Made by a program: the position numbers and the translations under genes. Positions 1 to 6,720 of a DNA stretch of 15,711 bases are shown piece after piece; position 1 is the stretch's first letter; each line of letters begins with the position of its first letter. This DNA comes from JAVBQF01 sp031549195 (lineage in GTDB: Bacteria; Bacillota_I; Bacilli_A; RF39; UBA660): positions 1 to 15,711 of the forward strand of contig JAVBQF010000031.1 of NCBI GenBank assembly GCA_031549195.1, in the 5' to 3' direction. The notes under the pieces were generated by a model. That model made no database searches. It was not told where the DNA came from and was given only the letters and a program-made list of their open reading frames with translations.

Positions 1-1155
1 TTCCCTACTTTTGCTCTTTTTATGACTGTTTCACAGTTAGGATTTCCAGTTGCTATATCAAAACTTATTGCTGAAGAAAAACATAATAATAAAAATATAA
101 TGTTTTCCATTATTCCCTTTTCTTTAATATTTAATATTATATTAATCATTATTATATTAATTATTGCCCCATTTTTGTCTACTCATCTACTTAAAGATCC
201 TAGAACATACTATCCAATTGTAGCAATTGCACTAGTTCTTCCATTTGATAGCATGTCTGCAATACTTAGAGGGTATTTTTTTGGAAGGCAGAGAATGGTT
301 CCTCATGTTATTTCAAATGTTACAGAACAAATAGTAAGACTTATTTTAATATGGTTGGTAATTCCGACTCTATTAAAACAAAATTTAGTTTATGCAGTAA
401 CTGGCTTGATACTAGTTAATGTTATCAGTGAATTCTTTTCTTCATTTGTTTTATTTATTTTTGTCCCAAGACACATTAAAATTTGTAAGGAAGATTTGAA
501 ACCTAATAAGGGTAATATTAGATCTGTATTAGATATTGCTATACCAACAACAGCAGGTAGAATTGTTGGATCTATTGGATACTTTTTAGAACCTATATTA
601 CTTACTACTTTCTTAGTATTAGCCGGTTATTCTAGTAGTTATATTATAAGAGAATATGGTATTATTGAAGGGTATGTTATGCCTCTTTTATTATTGCCAG
701 GATTCTTTACAGCTGCAATTAGTAGTGCACTAGTACCAGTAATATCTAAAGCACATAGTGATGGTAATAAACTTTATATAAGAAGAAAACTAAAGCAAGC
801 TTTAAAAATATCATTGGCAATTGGAGTACCGCTTACTTTAATATTAATGATTAATCCAACTTTCTTCCTAAAAACAATATATAACTCTAATCATGGTAGT
901 AAATATCTTATGTTTATAGCTCCCTTTTTTCTTCTTTATTATATTCAGTCACCATTTGCATCAATTCTTCAATCAATGGGTAAAGCTACAGATATGATGT
1001 GGGATAATTTTAAAGGTATTGTTGTTAAGATAATATTAATATGTATCTTAAGTTTATTTAAAATAGGATTGTATGGATTTTTAATAGCAATGATAACAAA
1101 TATAATAATAGTAACCTTACTTCACTATAGACATATAAGAAAAGAGCTTTATTAA
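1..1155 (+). CDS. SpoVB/MurJ-like polysaccharide flippase (MOP superfamily), 5' end cut by the window
   Basis: This is a polytopic membrane protein. The frame is open from base 1, so the N-terminus (perhaps 60 residues, judged from the usual family length) lies outside the window; the ATG at 22 is internal. The visible part has about ten hydrophobic helices. It carries the segment RGYFFGRQRMVP (bases about 268-303) followed by a V-x-E-Q-I-V-R-L run, and later a YGIIEGYVMPLLLLPGF stretch and a LVPVIS motif. As I recall the family, these are typical of SpoVB and its relatives. Members are thought to flip lipid-linked cell-wall precursors or polysaccharide units across the cytoplasmic membrane; SpoVB itself serves spore cortex synthesis. 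Whether this copy serves sporulation, peptidoglycan or a capsule cannot be told from the sequence. The TAA stop lies at the loop of a terminator hairpin, and the neighbouring gene converges 3 bases away. Confidence 0.85.
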   Translation, partial: FPTFALFMTVSQLGFPVAISKLIAEEKHNNKNIMFSIIPFSLIFNIILIIIILIIAPFLSTHLLKDPRTYYPIVAIALVLPFDSMSAILRGYFFGRQRMVPHVISNVTEQIVRLILIWLVIPTLLKQNLVYAVTGLILVNVISEFFSSFVLFIFVPRHIKICKEDLKPNKGNIRSVLDIAIPTTAGRIVGSIGYFLEPILLTTFLVLAGYSSSYIIREYGIIEGYVMPLLLLPGFFTAAISSALVPVISKAHSDGNKLYIRRKLKQALKISLAIGVPLTLILMINPTFFLKTIYNSNHGSKYLMFIAPFFLLYYIQSPFASILQSMGKATDMMWDNFKGIVVKIILICILSLFKIGLYGFLIAMITNIIIVTLLHYRHIRKELY

Positions 1156-1160
1156 GCTCT
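1143..1160. terminator. Bidirectional intrinsic terminator between convergent genes
   Basis: A 7-bp perfect stem (AGAGCTT/AAGCTCT) with a TATT loop. Downstream there is an ATTTTA run on the plus strand and TTTTCTT on the minus strand. It contains the flippase TAA stop and overlaps the TAG stop of the convergent gene, so it can serve both transcripts. Confidence 0.7.
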
Positions 1161-1848
1161 ATTTTACTCTTTCAGTCATAAACCAATAAAAGGTATTATC
1201 ATCTTTCATTTTAAAGGTATTTTTAGTTTTTATTTCCTCATCATTTATTTTAGCTTTTAAATACAAGTATATGGTTTTATCTTTATATTCATACTTTTCA
1301 ACAGTAGGCCTTAAATTACATTCAATACATTCATCATTACAACTAGATAGCCTATATATAGTACTTTCTCCTGTACTAATATATGTCCAAGGGCAAGTTA
1401 AAGACTCTATCACCTTAGCTTCTTGATCAAATATTTCCTTATATGTTTTCTCATAATCACTGATATTGATTGCTCTCATTCCAATAGTAGAATCACAAAG
1501 CTCATCTTTTAATTCATCACAAAACTCAGATGTAACATTCAAATATTGACTAAATATCATAAAATATTTTTGTGAATCATTTAAGTCGCTATACTCAAAC
1601 TTATTAATACTCTTATTATGATATAATGTCGCAATTATTGATAGTTCTTCGTCTGCAAACACTCCGTCAGCAAAAAAATAGCTTTGTAATTTTTCAATTA
1701 ACTCCACCGTTGGCTTAAATGTATCATCATTATCAATATCATCAGCAAGTAAATATTTAGATCCACCAAATCCAATAAGCAACAGTCCAAATAGTATAAG
1801 TGTTATTGATACTAGTTTACCACTTTTTTTATCTTTTGTATCACTCAT
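1159..1848 (-). CDS. Membrane-anchored hypothetical protein with six-cysteine ectodomain
   Basis: 229 residues, not recognised. A short charged cytoplasmic N-terminus (KDKKSGK) precedes one hydrophobic helix at about residues 12-34. The remainder is acidic and presumably extracytoplasmic. All six cysteines (110, 118, 152, 170, 174, 177) lie in this outer part, which suggests disulfides or a metal site; the C-x3-C-x2-C cluster at 170-177 is notable. There is no lipobox. The C-terminal ~45 residues look like alternating beta strands (YKDKTIYLYLKAKI). The ATG at 1846-1848 has a strong AAAGGAG site about 8 bases upstream. The gene follows mtaB by 67 bases and has its own promoter candidate, so it may be monocistronic. 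It ends in the shared terminator with the flippase gene. Function is unknown. Confidence 0.75.
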   Translation of the reverse strand: MSDTKDKKSGKLVSITLILFGLLLIGFGGSKYLLADDIDNDDTFKPTVELIEKLQSYFFADGVFADEELSIIATLYHNKSINKFEYSDLNDSQKYFMIFSQYLNVTSEFCDELKDELCDSTIGMRAINISDYEKTYKEIFDQEAKVIESLTCPWTYISTGESTIYRLSSCNDECIECNLRPTVEKYEYKDKTIYLYLKAKINDEEIKTKNTFKMKDDNTFYWFMTERVK

Positions 1849-1874
1849 AAAGACTCTCCTTTTATTCTATATAT

Positions 1875-1904
1875 ATGATATCAAAAAAAAATAATGTATT
1901 TCAA
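1875..1904 (-). promoter_or_regulatory. Candidate promoter for the six-Cys membrane protein
   Basis: On the minus strand, TTGAAA (1899-1904), an 18-base spacer and TATCAT (1875-1880) lie just upstream of the AAAGGAG site. Each hexamer differs from consensus at one or two bases. In such AT-rich DNA, chance matches are common. Confidence 0.4.
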
Positions 1905-1915
1905 TTCAAAATATA

Positions 1916-3196
1916 TTACTTTTCATCGACAATGATTGCTTTACAAAATGGATAGTCAATTTCTATTATTTTAACATTATAAAAGTTTCCTGGAATAAGT
2001 TCTTTATTTACTAAAATATTAAGATAGTTAGTTGTATGACCTATACTAGAATTATCTTTTATAGTTTCTATCAGTACTTCTATTTCTCTATTTAAAAATT
2101 GCTTCATATAATCTAATTCTAACTTCTTAGACAGACTAAGTAGTTTCTTTGCTCGTTCTTTTCTTATCTTTTCAGAAACCTGTTCCATTGCTGCTGCTTT
2201 TGTATTACTTCTTATTGAATATGGGAATACATGTAATTTAGAGAAGCCTATTTTTTTAATATTATCAATAGTTTCATCAAATAATTCTTCAGTTTCAAAA
2301 GGATGCCCAACAATAACATCAGTGGTAATTGAAACATCTTCTTTATTTTCTTTAATCATTCTAATTTTGTTATAAAAATACTCAATATTATATTTTCTAT
2401 TCATAATTTGCAGTATAGTATCACTACCCGATTGTAATGGTATATGGATATGATTCACAATGATATTGCTATTTTTGATAATATCTAATACTTCTTCTGT
2501 TAACTCTGTTATCTCGATAGATGATATTCTAAGTCTTTTTATACCTTCAATTTTAACTGTATTTCTTAGTAATTCTGCAAAGTTAGTATTAATGTCTACC
2601 CCATAGTTTCCTGTATGAATGCCAGTTAAAACAATTTCTTTAAAGCCATTATTAACTAATTGTTCTATTTCTTTAATAGCTATATTTAATGGTTTACTCC
2701 TACATTTCCCTCTAACGTATGGAATAATACAATAACTGCAGTAGTTTTCGCAGCCATCTTGAACCTTAACAAAAGCTCTAGTTCTTGAAGTGAATTTGTC
2801 AATATACATATCTTCAAATGTTGAATCCAATTGCTCATATACTCTTTTTACTTTGTTTTTGTTATTATAAAATTCCTCTATTAAACCAATAATCTTAGAT
2901 TTATCCTTATTGCCAAGCATAATATCTATATCTTCCATTTCAATTTGCTTATTAGCTTCAATAAAACATCCCATTGCGATAATACAAGCATTCTTGTTTC
3001 TTCTTTTTGCTTGTCTAATTATTTTCTTGCTTTTAGTATCACTTGTATTAGTTACAGTACATGTATTAATAATGTAAATATCGCATATATCATCAAAATT
3101 AGATATCTCATATCCATCATCTGTTAAAAGTTTTGTGACAAATTCACTTTCATATGTGTTTACTTTGCACCCTAATGTATAAATACCGACTCTCAT
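1916..3196 (-). CDS. mtaB: tRNA (N6-L-threonylcarbamoyladenosine-37-C2)-methylthiotransferase MtaB
   Basis: Radical-SAM enzyme that adds a methylthio group to t6A37 of tRNAs, giving ms2t6A. From the start used here (426 aa), the N-terminal UPF0004 domain has cluster cysteines C10 (in YTLGCKVNTYES), C46 (NTCTVTN) and C77 (MGC). The radical-SAM CxxxCxxC is C149-C153-C156 (GCENYCSYCIIPYVRG). A TRAM-like beta domain ends the protein. The TLGCKVN opening matches MtaB rather than MiaB. Start choice: an in-frame ATG lies four codons upstream (3208) but has no Shine-Dalgarno. The ATG at 3194-3196 has GGGTGGT at the right distance, and the promoter predicts a short leader. It lies downstream of the miaA-rsmE operon terminator and thus probably has separate transcription, though its substrate position (A37) is that of MiaA. 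Confidence 0.93.
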   Translation of the reverse strand: MRVGIYTLGCKVNTYESEFVTKLLTDDGYEISNFDDICDIYIINTCTVTNTSDTKSKKIIRQAKRRNKNACIIAMGCFIEANKQIEMEDIDIMLGNKDKSKIIGLIEEFYNNKNKVKRVYEQLDSTFEDMYIDKFTSRTRAFVKVQDGCENYCSYCIIPYVRGKCRSKPLNIAIKEIEQLVNNGFKEIVLTGIHTGNYGVDINTNFAELLRNTVKIEGIKRLRISSIEITELTEEVLDIIKNSNIIVNHIHIPLQSGSDTILQIMNRKYNIEYFYNKIRMIKENKEDVSITTDVIVGHPFETEELFDETIDNIKKIGFSKLHVFPYSIRSNTKAAAMEQVSEKIRKERAKKLLSLSKKLELDYMKQFLNREIEVLIETIKDNSSIGHTTNYLNILVNKELIPGNFYNVKIIEIDYPFCKAIIVDEK

Positions 3197-3225
3197 ATTA
3201 CCACCCATAAATTTAGAATAAATAA

Positions 3226-3256
3226 ATTATAACACATAAAAAGCACTAATTGTTAA
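3226..3256 (-). promoter_or_regulatory. Candidate mtaB promoter (extended -10)
   Basis: On the minus strand, TGT-TATAAT (TATAAT at 3226-3231) gives a perfect -10 with the TG extension. TTAACA at 3251-3256 is a possible -35 with a long 19-base spacer; it sits in the loop of the preceding terminator hairpin. Predicted transcription start is near 3219, about 23 bases before the chosen ATG. Confidence 0.55.
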
Positions 3257-3269
3257 AGTAGTACTTTTT
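3238..3269 (-). terminator. Terminator of the miaA-rsmE-coiled-coil operon
   Basis: On the minus strand, arms of 11 bases (AAAAAGTACTA and TAGTGCTTTTT, one T-G wobble) enclose a 10-base loop, followed by a T-rich run. The A-tract/T-tract symmetry makes it potentially bidirectional. It begins at the stop codon of the upstream gene. Confidence 0.65.
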
Positions 3270-4164
3270 ATTCTAAATTTTTCTTTAAATCCTTTAATAC
3301 CATTAAAAACTCATTAGTTTTTCTTATTTCTTCATTTAATTTTTCTAAATCTGCTGTCTGTTCGAGTTCAAGACTATCTTCATTTATTTTGATTCCAAAT
3401 ACGGGCGATATAAGTGGACTGTTTTGAAACTTCTTTTCATTATCTATGGTAATATTTTCAGCATTAATATTGATAATTTCTTCTTTTCTATATCTTTGTT
3501 CTAATTCTTGAATGCTAATAGGTTCGTTTCCTTCATCTTCATAACTATACATCTCTTCATCTGAGTATGCATTGTTTACAGCATTTTTAAGCTCTTCGAT
3601 ACTAATAATTGCTTTTTGTTCTTGTTCGTCTTCAAAAAAATCTATAGGTTTTTCGCGTTCTTCACTGCTAATGTCCTCTAAATCAATTAATACTTGAGTT
3701 GCTTCATTGCTTACTTCTTCTACTGGAACATTTTCTACTAATTCATCTTGGCTCTTGAATTCTTGTAATTCGGCTTCTTTTCTTTTTAATTCATCTTTTA
3801 AGGCTTGAAGCTCAATTTTAGCTCTTTCCTTTTCTAATTCCTCGTCATCTTCAACATATTTAATTTCCTCTATCGCTACAGGCTTATTTATATTTAGCGG
3901 TTTTAGTTTAAGAGTTTCTTCAATAGGATTTGGCTCGTTATTGTTCCCTTCATCCAAAACAACAGTATCATCTTTAGATATGTTTTCAGTGTATGCTAAA
4001 ATATCTTCTTCAATGCTTTCTACATCATCATCGATGATATTATTTCTTCTATTTTTAATTACATCTATTATAGTTAATATTATTAGTAAAAAAGCTAATA
4101 CACCAATGACTATACATATAATTAAGAAGTCATTTGAACTTAATTTACTATAAATATTTGGCAT
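3268..4164 (-). CDS. Single-pass membrane protein with acidic coiled-coil tail and SPLISPVFG motif
   Basis: 298 residues, not recognised. One N-terminal membrane helix (about 12-34) is followed by KNRR, so the long tail is probably cytoplasmic (N-out, C-in). The tail is strongly acidic. Its predicted coiled coil at about 105-140 is rich in E, K and L, and a second short helix lies at about 270-298. Between them is an isolated hydrophobic/proline motif, FQNSPLISPVFG (residues 246-257), in otherwise disordered sequence; it looks like a conserved short linear motif for a partner. The layout of anchor, disordered acidic linker and short motif resembles cytoskeletal or division-scaffold proteins, but that is inference. 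Coupling to rsmE is clear: the Shine-Dalgarno GAGGTGAT overlaps the rsmE stop codon (ATG-AGG-TGA), and the ATG lies 4 bases past that stop. Confidence 0.75.
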   Translation of the reverse strand: MPNIYSKLSSNDFLIICIVIGVLAFLLIILTIIDVIKNRRNNIIDDDVESIEEDILAYTENISKDDTVVLDEGNNNEPNPIEETLKLKPLNINKPVAIEEIKYVEDDEELEKERAKIELQALKDELKRKEAELQEFKSQDELVENVPVEEVSNEATQVLIDLEDISSEEREKPIDFFEDEQEQKAIISIEELKNAVNNAYSDEEMYSYEDEGNEPISIQELEQRYRKEEIININAENITIDNEKKFQNSPLISPVFGIKINEDSLELEQTADLEKLNEEIRKTNEFLMVLKDLKKNLE

Positions 4165-4168
4165 ATTA

Positions 4169-4882
4169 TCACCTCATTAGTTCGTAATTTATACAGCTTG
4201 TAATAAATAATGATGCGGTTTCAGTTCTTAACACTCTATTTCCAAGTGATACTGATGTGAAACCATTATCTATAAGTAGTTGTTCTTCCTCATTTGTAAA
4301 ACCGCCCTCTGGACCAATTACAATTAATATTCTATCATTATTCTTTATATTTGATAATACCTTATTGATAGAAATTGTTTTTTCATTGACAGAACATAAT
4401 AATTTATAGTCGTATTCTAGTTTTATTAAGTCATCAATATTTAAAATATTGCTAAATATAGGTATTTTATTTCTTTTTGATTGCTCTGCAGCTTCTTTTA
4501 ATATCTTATTCCATCTCTCTATTTTCTTATTATCCTTGTTATTAAGCTTTATTATGCTTCTATTTGCATTTATTCCAATTATCTCATTAATCCCTAACTC
4601 AGTTCCTTTTTGAAGAATATAGTCCATCTTTTGCTCTTTAACAAGGCTTTGAGCAATAGTAATATGAACATTTAATTCATTGTTTGAATTAAGTCTTTCT
4701 GACTCAGAGACAGTTACTATATTATTATTGGTGGATGTGATAGTACATATTGTTAGAACAGTATCATTTACTATTTCTATTTTATCTCCTACCCTATTTC
4801 TCATTACTTTAATAATATGATAACTATCTTCCTTATCTAGACTATAAATTAATGACTTATTATTACAAAAATATCTTTGCAT
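4169..4882 (-). CDS. rsmE: 16S rRNA (uracil-1498-N3)-methyltransferase RsmE
   Basis: Methylates N3 of U1498 in 16S rRNA in the decoding region of the 30S subunit, using S-adenosylmethionine. 237 residues, normal for the family. The N-terminal PUA-like domain (about 1-70) includes HIIKVMRNRVGD. The C-terminal SPOUT/trefoil-knot domain carries the signatures IGPEGGFTNEE (GPEGG at 190-194) and LGNRVLRTETA (213-223), which form the cofactor pocket. The ATG overlaps the miaA stop by one base (TAATG) with AGGTGAT just upstream inside miaA, so translation is coupled. The stop TGA is embedded in the ribosome-binding site of the next gene and confirms that TGA is not read as Trp here. Confidence 0.95.
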   Translation of the reverse strand: MQRYFCNNKSLIYSLDKEDSYHIIKVMRNRVGDKIEIVNDTVLTICTITSTNNNIVTVSESERLNSNNELNVHITIAQSLVKEQKMDYILQKGTELGINEIIGINANRSIIKLNNKDNKKIERWNKILKEAAEQSKRNKIPIFSNILNIDDLIKLEYDYKLLCSVNEKTISINKVLSNIKNNDRILIVIGPEGGFTNEEEQLLIDNGFTSVSLGNRVLRTETASLFITSCINYELMR

Positions 4883-5769
4883 TATTTATCACCTTCAAGA
4901 AATTCTATAACTTTATTAATTGTTATGTTAAAGTTAACAAAGTTTGTTTCAAACCATTTTATATCCATTTTATGATTAAACCATGTATATTGTCTTTTAG
5001 CATAATTTCTACTGTTTTGCTTAACATTAGAAATAACATTATCCAGTTCATCATTTCCTTTAATATATTCCATAAACTCTTTATATCCAATTGTAGTAGT
5101 CAATTGTTTTGCATTAGGATATTTTTTAAATAACTCTCTAACTTCTTTTATTAGACCATTTTCTATCATTTGATCAGCTCTATTATTTATCTTTTTATAT
5201 AAAATATCTCTATCAGTAGTGAGACCAATTACGGATACGTCATAAAGTAGATTACTGCCACCTTTATCACTATTTATAGGTTCACTTCCATTTACATACT
5301 TTGCATATGCTCTTATAAGTCTTTGGCGGTTTCTTTTATCTATTTCTATAGTACTGTCAAGTTTTTTTAATGTATTATACATTTCGTCATCACTTAACGA
5401 ATCGAAGTCATATACATTATCTTCTTTATTAAATTTATAGTCATATAGTAATGCACTTAAATAAAGACCACTCCCCCCCACAATTATAGCTGTTTTACCC
5501 TTACTTAGGATATTATCTAATACATTTCTAGCGTCAAGTTGATAATCATAAACAGTATACTCTTCACTAAGTGTTTTAATATCTATAATATGGTGTATTA
5601 TTCCGTTCATCTCATCATTTGTTATTTTAGCTGTCCCTATATTTATTTCTTTATATACTTGAGTGCTGTCAGCATTTATTATTTCACCATCTAGTTTTTC
5701 TGCTAACTCTATACTGAGCTTTGTCTTGCCAACTCCAGTTGGTCCAACTATTACTATTATTTTTTTCAT
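4882..5769 (-). CDS. miaA: tRNA dimethylallyltransferase MiaA
   Basis: Transfers a dimethylallyl group from DMAPP to N6 of A37 in tRNAs that read UNN codons. 295 residues, slightly short of the usual ~300-315. The P-loop is GPTGVGKT (9-16). DSTQVYK (34-40) is the DSxQ substrate motif, followed by the GTAK segment. GGSGLYLSALLY lies mid-protein, then the RNRQRLIRAY helix and the C-terminal YAKRQYTWF tRNA-contacting motif. The ATG at 5767-5769 has AGGTGA a few bases upstream. First gene of the miaA-rsmE-coiled-coil operon, preceded by a terminator and an extended -10 promoter. mutL, its usual neighbour in many Firmicutes, is in this window but about 4.6 kb upstream and not adjacent. Confidence 0.95.
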   Translation of the reverse strand: MKKIIVIVGPTGVGKTKLSIELAEKLDGEIINADSTQVYKEINIGTAKITNDEMNGIIHHIIDIKTLSEEYTVYDYQLDARNVLDNILSKGKTAIIVGGSGLYLSALLYDYKFNKEDNVYDFDSLSDDEMYNTLKKLDSTIEIDKRNRQRLIRAYAKYVNGSEPINSDKGGSNLLYDVSVIGLTTDRDILYKKINNRADQMIENGLIKEVRELFKKYPNAKQLTTTIGYKEFMEYIKGNDELDNVISNVKQNSRNYAKRQYTWFNHKMDIKWFETNFVNFNITINKVIEFLEGDK

Positions 5770-5790
5770 AAAATCACCTACATACTACCT

Positions 5791-5799
5791 ATTATATCA
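5791..5799 (-). promoter_or_regulatory. Candidate miaA promoter (extended -10)
   Basis: On the minus strand, TGA-TATAAT (TATAAT complement at 5791-5796) sits about 21 bases before the miaA ATG. No good -35 is present at 16-18 bases, where only T-rich sequence from the preceding terminator occurs; the TG extension may compensate. Confidence 0.5.
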
Positions 5800-5817
5800 T
5801 TATTTATTCAAAAGAAA

Positions 5818-5835
5818 ATGAGCATTATTGCTCAT
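5818..5835 (-). terminator. Intrinsic terminator of the three-gene membrane-protein operon
   Basis: On the minus strand, ATGAGCA-ATAA-TGCTCAT forms a perfect 7-bp stem with a 4-base loop, followed by TTTCTTTT. The TAA stop codon of the 83-residue gene lies in the loop, so the hairpin uses the gene's last codons. Confidence 0.7.
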
Positions 5836-6076
5836 CTAGTTCTTTTTTTAATTTATCTGTAAATCTTTTTAGAAGATCTCGACATAATTCAGTGTTTTCC
5901 ACTTCTATTAACTTAAGTCTAGATCCTTCCATTTCTTGAATACAAAACTTAATATTAGATATATTAATTTCTTCAATTAAATATACATAAGAAACACCAT
6001 TTAATTCTAATGTTGTTAGTACTACGTATTCTTTATCATCTGTTAAAGTAACTAAATCTTGTTTTTCTAAATACAT
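5825..6076 (-). CDS. Small soluble acidic protein, loosely DUF1292-like
   Basis: 83 residues with no membrane segment or signal peptide. The first half is predicted beta-rich (LTDDKEYVVLTTLELNGVSYVYLIEE), with the pattern polar turn-hydrophobic strand-acidic turn seen in DUF1292-type small proteins. The C-terminal ~25 residues are a charged helix (CRDLLKRFTDKLKKELDEQ). The DUF1292 resemblance is by eye and weak. Last gene of the operon: the stop of the 200-residue gene (TAA) forms part of this gene's TAAGGAG ribosome-binding site, so it should be made together with the two membrane proteins. A role as cytosolic partner or regulator of those proteins is possible but unproven. Confidence 0.7.
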   Translation of the reverse strand: MYLEKQDLVTLTDDKEYVVLTTLELNGVSYVYLIEEINISNIKFCIQEMEGSRLKLIEVENTELCRDLLKRFTDKLKKELDEQ

Positions 6077-6086
6077 AATTTTCTCC

Positions 6087-6689
6087 TTAAATAGCCATAG
6101 AAGTTTTTAAAGGGCTTTTTAATACTAGTGATTTAGATTCGGCTTCATTTGGTATAAGAACCTTATTTGGTGTTTCTGTATCTGTTGTAACAATTGCCTT
6201 ATCATGGGCATCAATCATCTTCTGTGCCTCATTTTCCTTATATGAACTGCTTACTGATGAAATGCTATTTGCAATCGATATACCTAATATGCCAATTCCA
6301 ATTGGTGCTAAAACAGGTGTACCAACAAGTGCAAGTATTGATCCGAGAACTAAAGTCCCGGCACCTATCATCATAGTTAGTTTACCATTGTTTGCATGGG
6401 CAGATTTCTTTTTAACATAGTATTCTCTAGTTTCACTATTTGTCATAGGATAATCTTGTGAAATAGAGTTTAGTCTTTGTCTTAAATAGTCTTCATCAAT
6501 CTCATTCGCTAGTAAACCAAAACTATTAATTAATCCGTTGACTGCAAAAAACAGTGCAAGCGATGGTAATGCAGGTAATGCGAATAAGGATAATCCAGCA
6601 AATGTAAAACCAGTTGCTAAACGTGAGTAGCTATCAGCCTCTGTTTTAGCAATCTCAGTCACATAATATTCTTTTTCTCTTTCTATCAT
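6087..6689 (-). CDS. Hypothetical protein with two glycine-rich hydrophobic hairpins (paralogue of the 360-aa neighbour)
   Basis: 200 residues, not recognised. There is no signal peptide; the N-terminus is charged (MIEREKEYYVTE). Two long hydrophobic stretches, about 24-60 and 103-146, are rich in Gly, Ala, Pro and Leu (for example VLAPIGIGILGIS) and could each form a membrane hairpin. They are joined by a polar linker with ISQDYPMTNSETREYY (about 75-91). The C-terminal ~55 residues are hydrophilic. The order of elements and several aligned residues match the 360-residue protein encoded just upstream in the same operon, so the two are probably paralogues. The ATG has GAGGTG upstream, 31 bases after the preceding stop. 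Similar Gly-zipper hairpins occur in membrane-inserting toxins and in bacterial membrane-organising proteins, so function stays open. Confidence 0.75.
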   Translation of the reverse strand: MIEREKEYYVTEIAKTEADSYSRLATGFTFAGLSLFALPALPSLALFFAVNGLINSFGLLANEIDEDYLRQRLNSISQDYPMTNSETREYYVKKKSAHANNGKLTMMIGAGTLVLGSILALVGTPVLAPIGIGILGISIANSISSVSSSYKENEAQKMIDAHDKAIVTTDTETPNKVLIPNEAESKSLVLKSPLKTSMAI

Positions 6690-6720
6690 ATTAACACCTC
6701 ATTACAATTCTCTTTTAAAT

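Noticed and set aside
3197..3208. ATG four codons upstream in mtaB
   Set aside because: It has no Shine-Dalgarno sequence; its codons form the GGGTGGT site for the next ATG. The choice is not certain.
4169..4171. Possible mycoplasma-type code (TGA as Trp), suggested by the AT-rich, compact genome
   Set aside because: rsmE ends at TGA with the next gene's start 4 bases on, and Trp codons examined are TGG.
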